Below are positions 24,953 through 33,314 of a DNA stretch of 64,000 bases, piece after piece (positions within the stretch are counted from its first letter, which is position 1; each line of letters begins with the position of its first letter). A program made the translations under genes and the position numbers. The notes below the pieces were generated by a model. That model ran no database searches, was not told the origin of the DNA, and saw nothing but the letters and a program-made list of their open reading frames with translations. Source of the stretch: Streptomyces sp. CB00316 (GTDB lineage Bacteria; Actinomycetota; Actinomycetes; Streptomycetales; Streptomycetaceae); NCBI RefSeq assembly GCF_001905595.1, contig NZ_LIXI01000007.1:310001-374000 (forward strand), given 5' to 3'.

Positions 24953-26887
24953 ATGTCCCGTACCGCGCCCCGCACCGCCCCCGACCTCGTCCGCCGGCTG
25001 CTGGCGGAGGACGCTCCGCCCTTCGCCCTGCTGCGTCGGCGTACGCCCGGCCGTGACCACGATCACGTGGAAGTGCTGATCGGTGAGGTGCGGGAGGCGG
25101 AGCGGCTGGCCGATCTGCCGGTGGGCGCGTCGCCCGCGCTCGCCCTGGTGCCGTTCCGGCAGATCGCCGAGCGCGGCTTCGAGGTGCGGGACGACGGGAC
25201 GCCGCTGAGCGTGCTGGTCGCCGACGAGACGCACGAGCTGGAGCTCGCGGATGTGCTGGCCGCGCTGCCCGCCCATGACGTGACGGTGGAGGACCGGGGC
25301 TTCGACGTGGCGGACGGGGAGTACGCGGAGATCGTGCGGCGGGTGATCCGGGACGAGATCGGGCAGGGCGAGGGCGCGAACTTCGTGATCCGGCGGACGT
25401 TCCGGGGTGAGATCCCGGAGTTCGGACGGGCCGACGCGCTGGCACTGTTCCGGCGGCTGCTGGCCGGCGAGCGGGGCGCGTACTGGACGTTCGTCGTGCA
25501 CACGGGAGGCAGCGGGCCCGAAGGGCGGCGGCGGGCGACGGGTGGGCGTGTGCTGGTCGGGGCGAGCCCGGAGGTCCACGTACGGATGTCCGGCGGGACC
25601 GTCGTGATGAACCCGATCAGCGGGACCTACCGCTACCCGGCCGAGGGGCCCACCACCGAGAGCCTGCTGGCGTTCCTCGGGGACCGCAAGGAGAGCGAGG
25701 AGCTGTCCATGGTGGTCGACGAGGAGCTGAAGATGATGTGCACGGTCGGCGACATGGGCGGGGTGGTCGTCGGACCCAGGCTCAAGGAGATGGCCCACCT
25801 CGCCCACACGGAGTACGAACTGCGCGGCCGCTCCTCCCTGGACGTACGGGACGTGCTGCGCGAGACCATGTTCGCGGCCACCGTCACCGGCTCCCCGGTG
25901 CAGAACGCCTGCCGGGTGATCGAGCGGTACGAGAGGGGCGGGCGCGGCTACTACGCCGGGGCGCTGGCTCTTCTGGGCCGGGACGCCGACGGGGCGCAGA
26001 CGCTGGACTCGCCGATCCTGATCCGGACCGCCGACATCGCCCCGGACGGTTCGCTGAAGGTGCCGGTCGGCGCCACGCTCGTACGCCACTCGGACCCGGA
26101 GAGCGAGGTCGCCGAGACGCATGCCAAGGCCGCCGGGGTGCTGGCGGCGCTGGGGGTGCGGCCGGGGCGGCCGGAGGCGGAGGCGGGGCGTCCGCTGCTG
26201 GCCGCCGACCCCCGGGTGCAGGCGGCACTGGACGACCGGCGGGGCGGTCTCGCCCCGTTCTGGCTGCGGATGCAGGAGCGCACCCGGGAGCTGACCGGGC
26301 ACGCTCTGGTGGTGGACGGCGAGGACACGTTCACCGCGATGCTGGCCCACCTGCTGCGCTCCTCGGGGCTCGATGTGTCCGTGCGCCGGTTCGACGAGCC
26401 GGGGCTGCGTGAGGTGGTGCGGGCGCACCGGGGGCCGGTCGTGCTGGGCCCCGGCCCCGGGAATCCGGGCGATCTCACGGATCCGAAGATGCGGCTGCTG
26501 CGGGAGCTGGCGGCCGAGCTGGTGCGGCAGCACCGGTACGGGCTGCTGGGCGTCTGCCTCGGGCATGAGCTGATCGCGGCCGAGCTGGGCCTGGAGATCG
26601 TGCGCAAGGCGGTGCCGTACCAGGGGGCGCAGACCAGGATCGAGCTGTTCGGGCGGCCGGAGACGGTCGGCTTCTACAACAGCTTCACCGGGCGGTGCGA
26701 CTCTCCGGCCGCCGCCGAGCTGGCCGCGCACGGGATCGAGGTGAGCCGGGACGAGGAGAGCGGCGAGCTGCACGCGCTGCGCGGGCCGGGCTTCGCCTCG
26801 GTGCAGTTCCACCCGGAGTCGGTACTGACCGTGCGGGGGACCGCGATCGTGACGGAGCTGCTGGCGGGACTGCCGGTGCTGAGCTGA
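24953..26887 (+). CDS. trpE: Fused anthranilate synthase (TrpE-TrpG)
   Basis: A 644-residue fusion. Residues about 1-430 are the chorismate-binding domain (RDEIGQGEGANFVIRRTF, VLVGASPEVHVR, MNPISGTYRYP, EELSMVVDEELKMMCTVGD, FAATVTGSPVQNACRVIERY). Residues about 445-644 are a class I glutamine amidotransferase with nucleophile Cys in LLGVCLGHELIAAELG and His in VQFHPESVLTVRG. The architecture resembles PhzE-type enzymes, which make 2-amino-2-deoxyisochorismate, so that product cannot be excluded. The preceding trp attenuator strongly favours tryptophan synthesis. No phenazine genes are present. Ammonia from glutamine would be passed between the fused domains. Confidence 0.9.
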   Translation: MSRTAPRTAPDLVRRLLAEDAPPFALLRRRTPGRDHDHVEVLIGEVREAERLADLPVGASPALALVPFRQIAERGFEVRDDGTPLSVLVADETHELELADVLAALPAHDVTVEDRGFDVADGEYAEIVRRVIRDEIGQGEGANFVIRRTFRGEIPEFGRADALALFRRLLAGERGAYWTFVVHTGGSGPEGRRRATGGRVLVGASPEVHVRMSGGTVVMNPISGTYRYPAEGPTTESLLAFLGDRKESEELSMVVDEELKMMCTVGDMGGVVVGPRLKEMAHLAHTEYELRGRSSLDVRDVLRETMFAATVTGSPVQNACRVIERYERGGRGYYAGALALLGRDADGAQTLDSPILIRTADIAPDGSLKVPVGATLVRHSDPESEVAETHAKAAGVLAALGVRPGRPEAEAGRPLLAADPRVQAALDDRRGGLAPFWLRMQERTRELTGHALVVDGEDTFTAMLAHLLRSSGLDVSVRRFDEPGLREVVRAHRGPVVLGPGPGNPGDLTDPKMRLLRELAAELVRQHRYGLLGVCLGHELIAAELGLEIVRKAVPYQGAQTRIELFGRPETVGFYNSFTGRCDSPAAAELAAHGIEVSRDEESGELHALRGPGFASVQFHPESVLTVRGTAIVTELLAGLPVLS

Positions 26888-26897
26888 GCCTTCGGGT

Positions 26898-27893
26898 TCA
26901 CATACGCGGCACGAGCACGTTCTCGCTGGTGCGGCGGGCCAGGTAGTCGGTGACGTTCTGCACGGTCGCGTCGATGATCTGGCCCACCGCGTCCTCGGTG
27001 TAGTACGCCTGGTGCGAGGTGACGATGACGTTGGGGAAGGTGACGAGCCGGGCCAGGGTGTCGTCGTCGACGCCCTCCAGGGACTTGTCCAGGAAGAAGA
27101 GCCCGGCCTCCGCCTCGTACACGTCGAGTCCGACGCCGAGGAAGCGGCCGGCGCGCAACTCGGTGACCAGGGCGGCGGTGTCGATGAGGCCGCCGCGGCT
27201 GGAGTTGACGAGGATCGCGTCGTCCTTCATCGACTTGAGGGCGGCCTCGTTGATGATGTGCTGGGTGGCGGGGAGCAGCGGGACGTGGAGGCTGATGACG
27301 TCGGCCTCGGCGAAGAGGCGCTCCTTCTCCACGTACTCCATGCCGAGCTCCAGGCAGGCCGGGTTCTCCGCGACGTCCCAGCCGAGCAGCTTCATCCCGA
27401 AGCCGTGGGCGATCCGGGTGAACGCCTCACCGATCTTGCCGGTGCCGACCACGCCGACGGTCCGCCCGTGCATGTCGCGGCCGAGCAGCCCGTCGAGGCG
27501 GAAGTCGAAGTCGCGGGTACGGCTCGCGGCCCGGATGACGCGCCGGTTGACCGCCATGGCCAGGGTCCAGGCGAATTCGGCGACCGAGTACGGCGAGTAG
27601 TACGAGACCCGGGCGACGCGCAGGGCGAGCCGTTCGGCGACGTCCAGATCGATGTTGTTGAAGCCGGTGGAGCGCTGGGCGATCATCTGCGTGCCGCCGG
27701 TGGCGAGGGTCTGGAGCACCGGGGAGCCGAGGTCGGCGTTGACGCTGGTGGAGATGATCTCGTACCCGGCCGCGATGGGGGCGGTGTCCCGGTTCAGGAA
27801 GACGTCCAGGCAGCGGACCTCGTGCAGTCCGGCGAAGGCCTTCTCGATCAGGGGCTTCTCGTCGGACTGCACACCGAACGCCAGGATCTCCAT
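26898..27893 (-). CDS. D-2-hydroxyacid dehydrogenase (D-lactate dehydrogenase-like)
   Basis: A 331-residue NAD-dependent enzyme. Catalytic Arg is in VNSSRGGLIDTAAL, the Glu in GLDVYEAEAG, and the His in VIVTSHQAYYTEDA; the NAD motif is TVGVVGTGKIGEAF. The substrate-loop QRSTGFNNIDLDVAERLAL fits D-lactate dehydrogenases (LdhA type) that reduce pyruvate. The ATG at 27893 lies six bases after TATATT (27900-27905, minus strand), the best -10 box in the window and probably a leaderless start. Convergent with the anthranilate synthase gene, only ten bases apart. Confidence 0.9.
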   Translation of the reverse strand: MEILAFGVQSDEKPLIEKAFAGLHEVRCLDVFLNRDTAPIAAGYEIISTSVNADLGSPVLQTLATGGTQMIAQRSTGFNNIDLDVAERLALRVARVSYYSPYSVAEFAWTLAMAVNRRVIRAASRTRDFDFRLDGLLGRDMHGRTVGVVGTGKIGEAFTRIAHGFGMKLLGWDVAENPACLELGMEYVEKERLFAEADVISLHVPLLPATQHIINEAALKSMKDDAILVNSSRGGLIDTAALVTELRAGRFLGVGLDVYEAEAGLFFLDKSLEGVDDDTLARLVTFPNVIVTSHQAYYTEDAVGQIIDATVQNVTDYLARRTSENVLVPRM

Positions 27894-27979
27894 AGCGCGA
27901 ATATACGGCTCCACCGCCGGGCGCGCAGGGGCCGGACGGCCCTGCCCTCCCGGCCACAGGCCCCGGCCCCGGCCCCGGA

Positions 27980-28714
27980 TCAGACGTCGTCGAGGCCGCG
28001 CTCGATGGCGTACCGCACGAGCTCCACCCGGTTGTGCAGCTGGAGTTTGCCGAGGGTGTTCTGCACGTGGTTCTGGACGGTGCGGTGCGAGATGACCAGG
28101 CGTTCGGCGATCTGCTTGTACGAGAGTCCCTTGGCGACCAGCCGCAGCACCTCGGTCTCCCGGTCGGTGAGCTGCGGGGCCTTGGGCTCGTTGGACGCGG
28201 CGGGTACGGGGTCGGAGGCGAGCCTGCGGTACTCGCCGAGGACCAGGCCCGCGAGGCCCGGGGTGAAGACCGGGTCGCCGTTGGCGGTGGAGCGGACGGC
28301 GTCCGTCAGCTCCTGGGTGGAGGCGGACTTCAGGAGATAGCCGGTGGCGCCGGACTTCACCGCCTCCAGGACGTCGGCGTGCTCGCCGCTCGCGGAGAGG
28401 ACCAGGACGCGCAGCCCGGGGTGGGAGGGGACCAGCTCCTTGCAGACCTGGACGCCGGGCATGCCGGGGAGGTTCAGGTCGAGGACCAGGACGTCCGGGT
28501 TGGCCGCCTTGGCCCGGCGGACCGCCTGCGGGCCGTCGCCGGCGGTCGCGACGACGTCGAAGCCGGACTCGGCCAGGTCGCGGGCGACGGCGTCGCGCCA
28601 CATGGGGTGGTCGTCGACCACCATGACCTTGATGCGCCGGTCCGCGGCCTCCGCGCCGTCCTGCTGCGGTGCGCCGTGCGGTGCGTCCTGCGGTACTGCG
28701 TTCTGCGTGCTCAT
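27980..28714 (-). CDS. macR: NarL/LuxR-type response regulator, MacR-like
   Basis: A 244-residue response regulator. The receiver begins IKVMVVDDHPMWRDAVARDL with phosphoacceptor Asp in DVLVLDLNLPGMPG and Lys in YLLKSAS. The LuxR helix-turn-helix is LTDRETEVLRLVAKGLSYKQ, then AERLVISHRTVQNHVQNTL. Its start overlaps the stop of the histidine kinase gene (ATGA), so the pair is co-translated. Position and domain make-up match MacR (SCO2120/2121 pair) of S. coelicolor, which affects aerial development and actinorhodin. A perfect copy of the MacR recognition sequence is present at 9079-9094. Confidence 0.88.
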   Translation of the reverse strand: MSTQNAVPQDAPHGAPQQDGAEAADRRIKVMVVDDHPMWRDAVARDLAESGFDVVATAGDGPQAVRRAKAANPDVLVLDLNLPGMPGVQVCKELVPSHPGLRVLVLSASGEHADVLEAVKSGATGYLLKSASTQELTDAVRSTANGDPVFTPGLAGLVLGEYRRLASDPVPAASNEPKAPQLTDRETEVLRLVAKGLSYKQIAERLVISHRTVQNHVQNTLGKLQLHNRVELVRYAIERGLDDV

Positions 28715-29958
28715 CGGGCCGATCCTGCCTTCCCCCGGGAAACCTGTGGTTTCGGAACCTTCAACTCGACCTCGGTGCCCTGTCCCGGCACCGAGATCAC
28801 CTCGGCCGTGCCGCCGAGATCGCGCAGCCGGCCGCGGATGGAGAGCGCGACCCCCATCCGCCCCTCCCCCTCCGCCTGGGCGAGGCGCCCCTCCGGGATG
28901 CCGGGGCCGTCGTCCCGGACGGTGACGATGACCTCGCCGGGCTCGTCCTCGACCAGGATCCACGCCTGCGCCCCATCCCCGGCGTGCACCCGCACATTGT
29001 CCAGGGCGGCACTGACAGCGGCGGCCAGCTCGCGGGCGGCCTCCGCCGGCAGGACCACGGGGGCACCGGGCTCCGCGAGGCTGGTGCGGGCGCCGGCGTG
29101 CGGGGCGAGCAGGGCGCGCAGGTCGCAGGTGGCCCCGCCGTCCGGGCTCTCCTCGTCCACGTCGACCGTGCGGACGACCGCGCCCTCGGCGGCGTCCTCG
29201 GAGACCCGGGTGGGCGGGACCAGGCCGCTGGAGACCAGGGTGCGCAGGGCGACCTCCTGCTCCCCGGCCATCCGGCCCAGCTCGGCCGCCTCGCCGCCGA
29301 TCGCGGTGCCCCGGCGCTGCACCATGGCGAGGACCTGGAGGACGCTGTCGTGGATGTCGCGGGCCAGGCGCTCGCGTTCACGGGTCGCCGCCTCGATCTC
29401 CAGGGCGCGGGCCAGGGTGCGTTCACTGGCGCGGGCGACCTCGACGACGTACCCGATGGCGATGGAGGCGACCCAGACCAGCAGGACGTTGTGGAAGGTG
29501 TCCCGGCTGGGGTCGCCGCGCTGGACGATGTTGGCGGCGGCGACGAAGGTGGAGGCGAAGGCCGCCCACCGCCAGCCACCCTTGATGGCGAACGCGAGGA
29601 CCGCTCCGGCCGTCCAGATCGAGGGCAGCGTCGGGCCGTCGAAGGTGTGGGAGTGGACGTCGGCGATCGGGGTGAGCATGATCCCGGTCAGCGCGACGAC
29701 GAGGTCCGCGCCGAGGAAGCGCTTGGTGCAGCTGGCCGCCGAGCGGACCTTGGGCAGGGTGGCGAGCGTCCACACGAAGAGGAACGCGAGGTACGCGAAG
29801 GCCACCCAGGGCCGCTCGAACCTCTGCTGGCCGAAGTTGTCCTTCCCGAAGATCGCGAGCAGCACCGCGTAGACCATCGTCAGTACGCGGTAGCCCGTCA
29901 GCGCACGCCACAGCGGCTGCTCGACCGACATCCGTACGACCCGCTCACGCTTGGCCAT
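28711..29958 (-). CDS. macS: Membrane sensor histidine kinase, MacS-like
   Basis: A 415-residue kinase. The N-terminal 170 residues hold five or so membrane helices (LTMVYAVLLAIFG, WVAFAYLAFLFVWTLATLP, VVALTGIMLTPIA and others) of the DUF5931 type. The HisKA_3 dimerisation segment carries phospho-acceptor His in RERERLARDIHDSVLQVLAM. The ATPase part has the N box AALDNVRVHAG and DDGPGIPEGRL. The gene overlaps the response regulator gene by four bases. The signal it senses is unknown; having almost no external domain, it may sense something in the membrane. Confidence 0.88.
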   Translation of the reverse strand: MAKRERVVRMSVEQPLWRALTGYRVLTMVYAVLLAIFGKDNFGQQRFERPWVAFAYLAFLFVWTLATLPKVRSAASCTKRFLGADLVVALTGIMLTPIADVHSHTFDGPTLPSIWTAGAVLAFAIKGGWRWAAFASTFVAAANIVQRGDPSRDTFHNVLLVWVASIAIGYVVEVARASERTLARALEIEAATRERERLARDIHDSVLQVLAMVQRRGTAIGGEAAELGRMAGEQEVALRTLVSSGLVPPTRVSEDAAEGAVVRTVDVDEESPDGGATCDLRALLAPHAGARTSLAEPGAPVVLPAEAARELAAAVSAALDNVRVHAGDGAQAWILVEDEPGEVIVTVRDDGPGIPEGRLAQAEGEGRMGVALSIRGRLRDLGGTAEVISVPGQGTEVELKVPKPQVSRGKAGSAR

Positions 29959-29990
29959 CTGGCCCCACCCCCCGACGGTCCACGACGCCG

Positions 29991-30764
29991 TTACGCGCCG
30001 GACCGTTCCGTTCCGTCCTCGTCGCCGGCCGCCTGTGCCTGCTTCCGCCCACGCTTGGCCTCCTCCGCCTTCGCCTTCGCCTCGTCGGCGATCTGGCGCT
30101 TGGCGGCGGTGGCGTAGATGTCCACGTACTCCTGGCCGGAGAGCTTCATGATCTCGTACATGACCTCGTCGGTCACCGAGCGCAGGATGAAGCGGTCGCC
30201 GTCCATGCCCTGGTAGCGGCTGAAGTCCAGCGGCTTGCCGATCCGGATGCCGGGGCGCATCAGTCTGGGCATCACCTGGCCGGGCGGCTGGATCTTCTCG
30301 GTGTCGATCATCGCGACCGGGATGACGGGGGCGCCGGTGGCCAGCGCCACCCGGGCCAGGCCGCCGGGCTTGCCGCGGTAGAGGCGGCCGTCGGGCGAGC
30401 GGGTGCCCTCGGGGTAGATGCCGAAGAGGCCGCCGCTCTCGACGACCTGGATGCCCGCCTTGATCGCGGCCTCACCGGCGCCACGCGCTCCGGAGCGGTC
30501 GACGGGGAGCTGGCCGACGCCCTTGAAGAAGGCGGCGGTGAGCTTGCCCTTCACCCCGGGGGCCGTGAAGTACTCGGCCTTGGCGATGAACGTGACCTTG
30601 CGGTCCAGGACAGCGGGGAGGAAGAACGAGTCCGAGAAGGAGAGATGGTTGCTCGCGAGGATCGCCGGCCCCCGCTCGGGGATGTTCTCCAGGCCCTCCG
30701 CCCACGGCCGGAAGGCGAGCTTCAAGGACCCGCCGATGGAGAACTTCATTGCGCCGTAGATCAA
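29991..30764 (-). CDS. 1-acylglycerol-3-phosphate acyltransferase (PlsC-like)
   Basis: A 257-residue phospholipid-synthesis acyltransferase. The HX4D motif is in LASNHLSFSDSFFLP, the acceptor-binding motif in GIYPEGTRSPDGRLYRGKPG, and VIPVAMIDTEKIQP is the fourth block. The TTG at 30764 is chosen as start: AGGAGG lies eight bases upstream and family similarity (IYGAMKFSIGGSLKL) begins at once. An upstream ATG at 30869 would add residues without similarity. The C terminus is an Ala/Lys/Glu-rich charged tail. Synteny matches M. tuberculosis Rv2182c. Confidence 0.9.
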   Translation of the reverse strand: MIYGAMKFSIGGSLKLAFRPWAEGLENIPERGPAILASNHLSFSDSFFLPAVLDRKVTFIAKAEYFTAPGVKGKLTAAFFKGVGQLPVDRSGARGAGEAAIKAGIQVVESGGLFGIYPEGTRSPDGRLYRGKPGGLARVALATGAPVIPVAMIDTEKIQPPGQVMPRLMRPGIRIGKPLDFSRYQGMDGDRFILRSVTDEVMYEIMKLSGQEYVDIYATAAKRQIADEAKAKAEEAKRGRKQAQAAGDEDGTERSGA

Positions 30765-30930
30765 CTGTGGTGCCTCCTGTGTGCTGTCGGTTGAGACCCT
30801 AACCCGGGGCCCCGGAGGGGCGGTGACGGCCCTGGTCGGTGTCGGTCCGGTCGCGTACGGTGAAGTCATCCGTCAAGCACGCCCCGGTGCGCGCCCCGCC
30901 CCCGCCTCACCTCACGAACAGGAGACCCCG

Positions 30931-31710
30931 GTGCCGGTCCTCCCTGGAGCCGAGCCGTTCCGCCACGAGGGCGGAGAGGTCGGCGTCCTCCTCTGTCATG
31001 GCTTCACCGGCTCGCCGCAGTCGCTGCGTCCCTGGGCCGATCACCTCGCCGAGCGCGGGCTCACCGTCTCCCTGCCGCTGCTGCCCGGCCACGGCACCCG
31101 CTGGGAGGACATGGCGGTCACCGGCTGGCAGGACTGGTACGCGGAGGTGGACCGCGAGCTGCGGGTGCTGCGCGAGAAGTGCGAGCAGGTCTTCGTCTTC
31201 GGCCTCTCCATGGGAGGTGCGCTGAGCCTGCGGCTCGCGGCCAAGCACGGGGACGCGATCAGCGGTCTGGTGCTGGTCAATCCGGCCAACAAGGTGCACG
31301 GCCTCTCGGCGTACGCGCTGCCCGTCGCCCGCCACCTGGTGCGGACGACGAAGGGCGTGGCCGACGACATCGCGCTCCCGGGCTCGCACGAGGTCGGCTA
31401 CACCAAGGTGCCGCTGCACGCCGCCCACTCGGTTCGGAAGTTCTTCCGGCTGGTCGACGGCGAGCTGCCGCAGGTGACCCAGCCGGTGGTGCTGCTGCAC
31501 AGCCCGCAGGACCATGTCGTACCGCCCGCGGACAGCGCGCGAATCCTGAGCCGGATCTCCTCCACGGACGTCGAGGAGATCCTGTTGGAACAGAGCTACC
31601 ACGTGGCGACGTTGGACCATGATGCGGAGCGGATCTTCGATGAGAGCTACCGGTTCATCGGCCGTCTCGCACCGAGCGTCGGGATGAAGGGGAGCACGTC
31701 CGGTGGCTGA
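30931..31710 (+). CDS. Alpha/beta hydrolase, carboxylesterase/monoacylglycerol lipase type
   Basis: A 259-residue serine hydrolase. The oxyanion segment is VLLCHGFTGSPQSLRPW, the nucleophile elbow GLSMGG, acid LLHSPQDHVVPP and the final His in QSYHVATLDHD. The pattern is that of Geobacillus Est30-like carboxylesterases and monoacylglycerol lipases. GTG 30931 has CAGGAG six bases upstream. It is divergent from the acyltransferase gene and overlaps the following acidic membrane gene by eight bases, suggesting lipid turnover at the membrane, which is inference. Confidence 0.88.
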   Translation: MPVLPGAEPFRHEGGEVGVLLCHGFTGSPQSLRPWADHLAERGLTVSLPLLPGHGTRWEDMAVTGWQDWYAEVDRELRVLREKCEQVFVFGLSMGGALSLRLAAKHGDAISGLVLVNPANKVHGLSAYALPVARHLVRTTKGVADDIALPGSHEVGYTKVPLHAAHSVRKFFRLVDGELPQVTQPVVLLHSPQDHVVPPADSARILSRISSTDVEEILLEQSYHVATLDHDAERIFDESYRFIGRLAPSVGMKGSTSGG

Positions 31711-32434
31711 GCACGACGCGGAACGCACGGGCAGCGACGAGGAGCGCGAACCGCGCCCCACGGAGAGCGCGGCCGTCCCGGAGGGGGCGAAGTCCGCCGT
31801 TCCGGAGGGCGCGGAGGGAGCGGAGGGCACGGGGCCCGAGAAGGGGGCGGACGAGGAGCGGGCGATCGACGAGGACGCGGCCTGGGCCGCGATCGTCGCG
31901 GGGTACGGGGAGGAACCGCCGGACCCCCCGGGCGCCAAGCCCTTCAAGTCGATCGAGGACCTCGCCCTGCTGGAGGACGACCAGCGCAACGTGCTGGGGC
32001 CGGACAACGGCCGGGCCGGTGACCCGGCGGACAAGGGGTCGGGCAAGACGCCCCCGAAGACGCCGGAGAAGAAGCCGCTCGGCAGTTCCGTCGTCTTCGC
32101 GCCCGGCGTGGCCGGTCCCCGCGACTACGAGCTGCCCGAGTCCAAGGACGACGGCATCGACGTGCCGGACGACGGCGATGAGGGCCACTTCGTGCCCCCG
32201 GAGCCGCCGCCGCTGCCGGAGGCCGACACCACGGCGAAGTTCGCCTGGCTCGCGGTGATCGGCGGGCCGGTCCTGATGTTGCTGGCGGTGCTGCTGCAGT
32301 GGCACATGACGTGGTGGCTCACCACGCTCTGCGTCGGCGGCTTCCTGGGCGGCTTCGTCACCCTGGTGGCCCGGATGCCGCACGACGACGATGACGACAC
32401 CTACGGCGACCCGGGGCGCGGCGCGGTCGTGTGA
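31703..32434 (+). CDS. Acidic membrane-anchored protein of unknown function
   Basis: A 243-residue protein not assigned to a named family. The first 175 residues are very acidic and poor in hydrophobics (EREPRPTESAAVPEGAKSAV and similar). Two hydrophobic helices follow near the C terminus (FAWLAVIGGPVLMLLAVLLQ, WWLTTLCVGGFLGGFVTLVA), then an Asp-rich tail. The fold suggests a cytoplasmic disordered domain tethered by a hairpin. The GTG at 31703 overlaps the hydrolase stop, so the two are coupled. Recognisable features include a DEDAAWAAIVAGYGEEPPDP segment that looks conserved-domain-like. Confidence 0.7.
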   Translation: MAEHDAERTGSDEEREPRPTESAAVPEGAKSAVPEGAEGAEGTGPEKGADEERAIDEDAAWAAIVAGYGEEPPDPPGAKPFKSIEDLALLEDDQRNVLGPDNGRAGDPADKGSGKTPPKTPEKKPLGSSVVFAPGVAGPRDYELPESKDDGIDVPDDGDEGHFVPPEPPPLPEADTTAKFAWLAVIGGPVLMLLAVLLQWHMTWWLTTLCVGGFLGGFVTLVARMPHDDDDDTYGDPGRGAVV

Positions 32435-32438
32435 CGGA

Positions 32439-33197
32439 TCAGCCGGCTGCGGCCGGGACTCTGAGGGCGGCCAGGACCGGCAGATGGTCCGTGGCCGCCC
32501 TCAGGTCCGTTCCGCTCACGCCGGGGAGCCCGTCCGGGACGCCGCAGCCGAGCACCTCGATGCCCGGGGTCGCGAAGACCGCGTCGATGCGCTTGCGCGG
32601 GTCGTCGGGGGTGAAGGTGAGCTCGCCGCCCCAGGGGGCGACGGCCCGGCAGTCCTGAAGGTGCCCGGCCAGGTGTGCGAACGCCTTCCCGGTCGGTACG
32701 TCGTTGAGGTCGCCGCCCGCCACGGCGTGGTCCACACCCATGGAAGCGAGCCGTTCCAGCAGCAGGCCGGCCTGGGTGAGGCGCTCCTCGCGCTGAAGGC
32801 TCAGATGGCAGCTCAGCACACCGAGCCGCACCCCGCCGATCCTGACGACGGCGGTGGCGAAGCCCCTGCGGTGCAGGCCCGGCGTGAGCGGCAGCAGAAC
32901 GTCCTCGGTGCTCTCGACGGCCGCCCGCAACGAGCACAGCAGCAGCGGTCCGGCGGCAGTGGCACCCCCGCCGAGGACCACGAGGCCGCTGCTCTTGGCC
33001 AGCCTCGCGGCCGCCTTGCGCCAGCGGAAGAAGCGCGGCGCCTCCTGGACGAGGACGAGGTCGGGGGCGCAGGCGCGGATGACCCGGGCCAGGGCCGCGG
33101 CGTCGTCGTGCATGGAGCGGACGTTGTAGCTCAGCACCCGGATCACGGCTGAACCGTCCGGCTCGGTACGGGAGTCGGGCAGCGGCGTCAGGACCAT
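32439..33197 (-). CDS. Endonuclease/exonuclease/phosphatase family protein
   Basis: A 252-residue protein of the DNase I-like fold. Landmarks are IRVLSYNVRSMHDD, LVLVQEAP with the metal-binding Glu, LGVLSCHLSLQREERLTQAG, the catalytic GGDLNDVP and the closing TDHLPVLAAL. Substrate may be DNA, a phosphoinositide-like lipid or another phosphodiester; there is no signal peptide or membrane helix. ATG 33197 is chosen since TATCGT (33205-33210, minus strand) lies seven bases upstream; GTG 33206 would overlap that box. Ends four bases from the stop of the convergent acidic membrane gene. Confidence 0.85.
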   Translation of the reverse strand: MVLTPLPDSRTEPDGSAVIRVLSYNVRSMHDDAAALARVIRACAPDLVLVQEAPRFFRWRKAAARLAKSSGLVVLGGGATAAGPLLLCSLRAAVESTEDVLLPLTPGLHRRGFATAVVRIGGVRLGVLSCHLSLQREERLTQAGLLLERLASMGVDHAVAGGDLNDVPTGKAFAHLAGHLQDCRAVAPWGGELTFTPDDPRKRIDAVFATPGIEVLGCGVPDGLPGVSGTDLRAATDHLPVLAALRVPAAAG

Positions 33198-33280
33198 GCG
33201 GGCCACGATACGACGGACGCCCGCCGCCGCCCCGGAAGGCGGCGACGGGCGCCTGGTGCGTCGTACGAGCCGGGTGACCG

Positions 33281-33314
33281 GGGGGTGTCCGGCGGATCAG
33301 GGCCGGACACCCCC
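33281..33314 (-). terminator. Hairpin terminator after glkA
   Basis: GGGGGTGTCCGG (33281-33292) pairs perfectly with CCGGACACCCCC (33303-33314), touching the glucokinase stop codon. Stem of 12 base pairs, loop of ten. Confidence 0.8.

Noticed and set aside
24953..26887. Fused anthranilate synthase as a phenazine (PhzE) gene
   Set aside because: The domain layout fits, but no other phz genes are near, and the trp attenuator upstream shows a Trp role is more likely.
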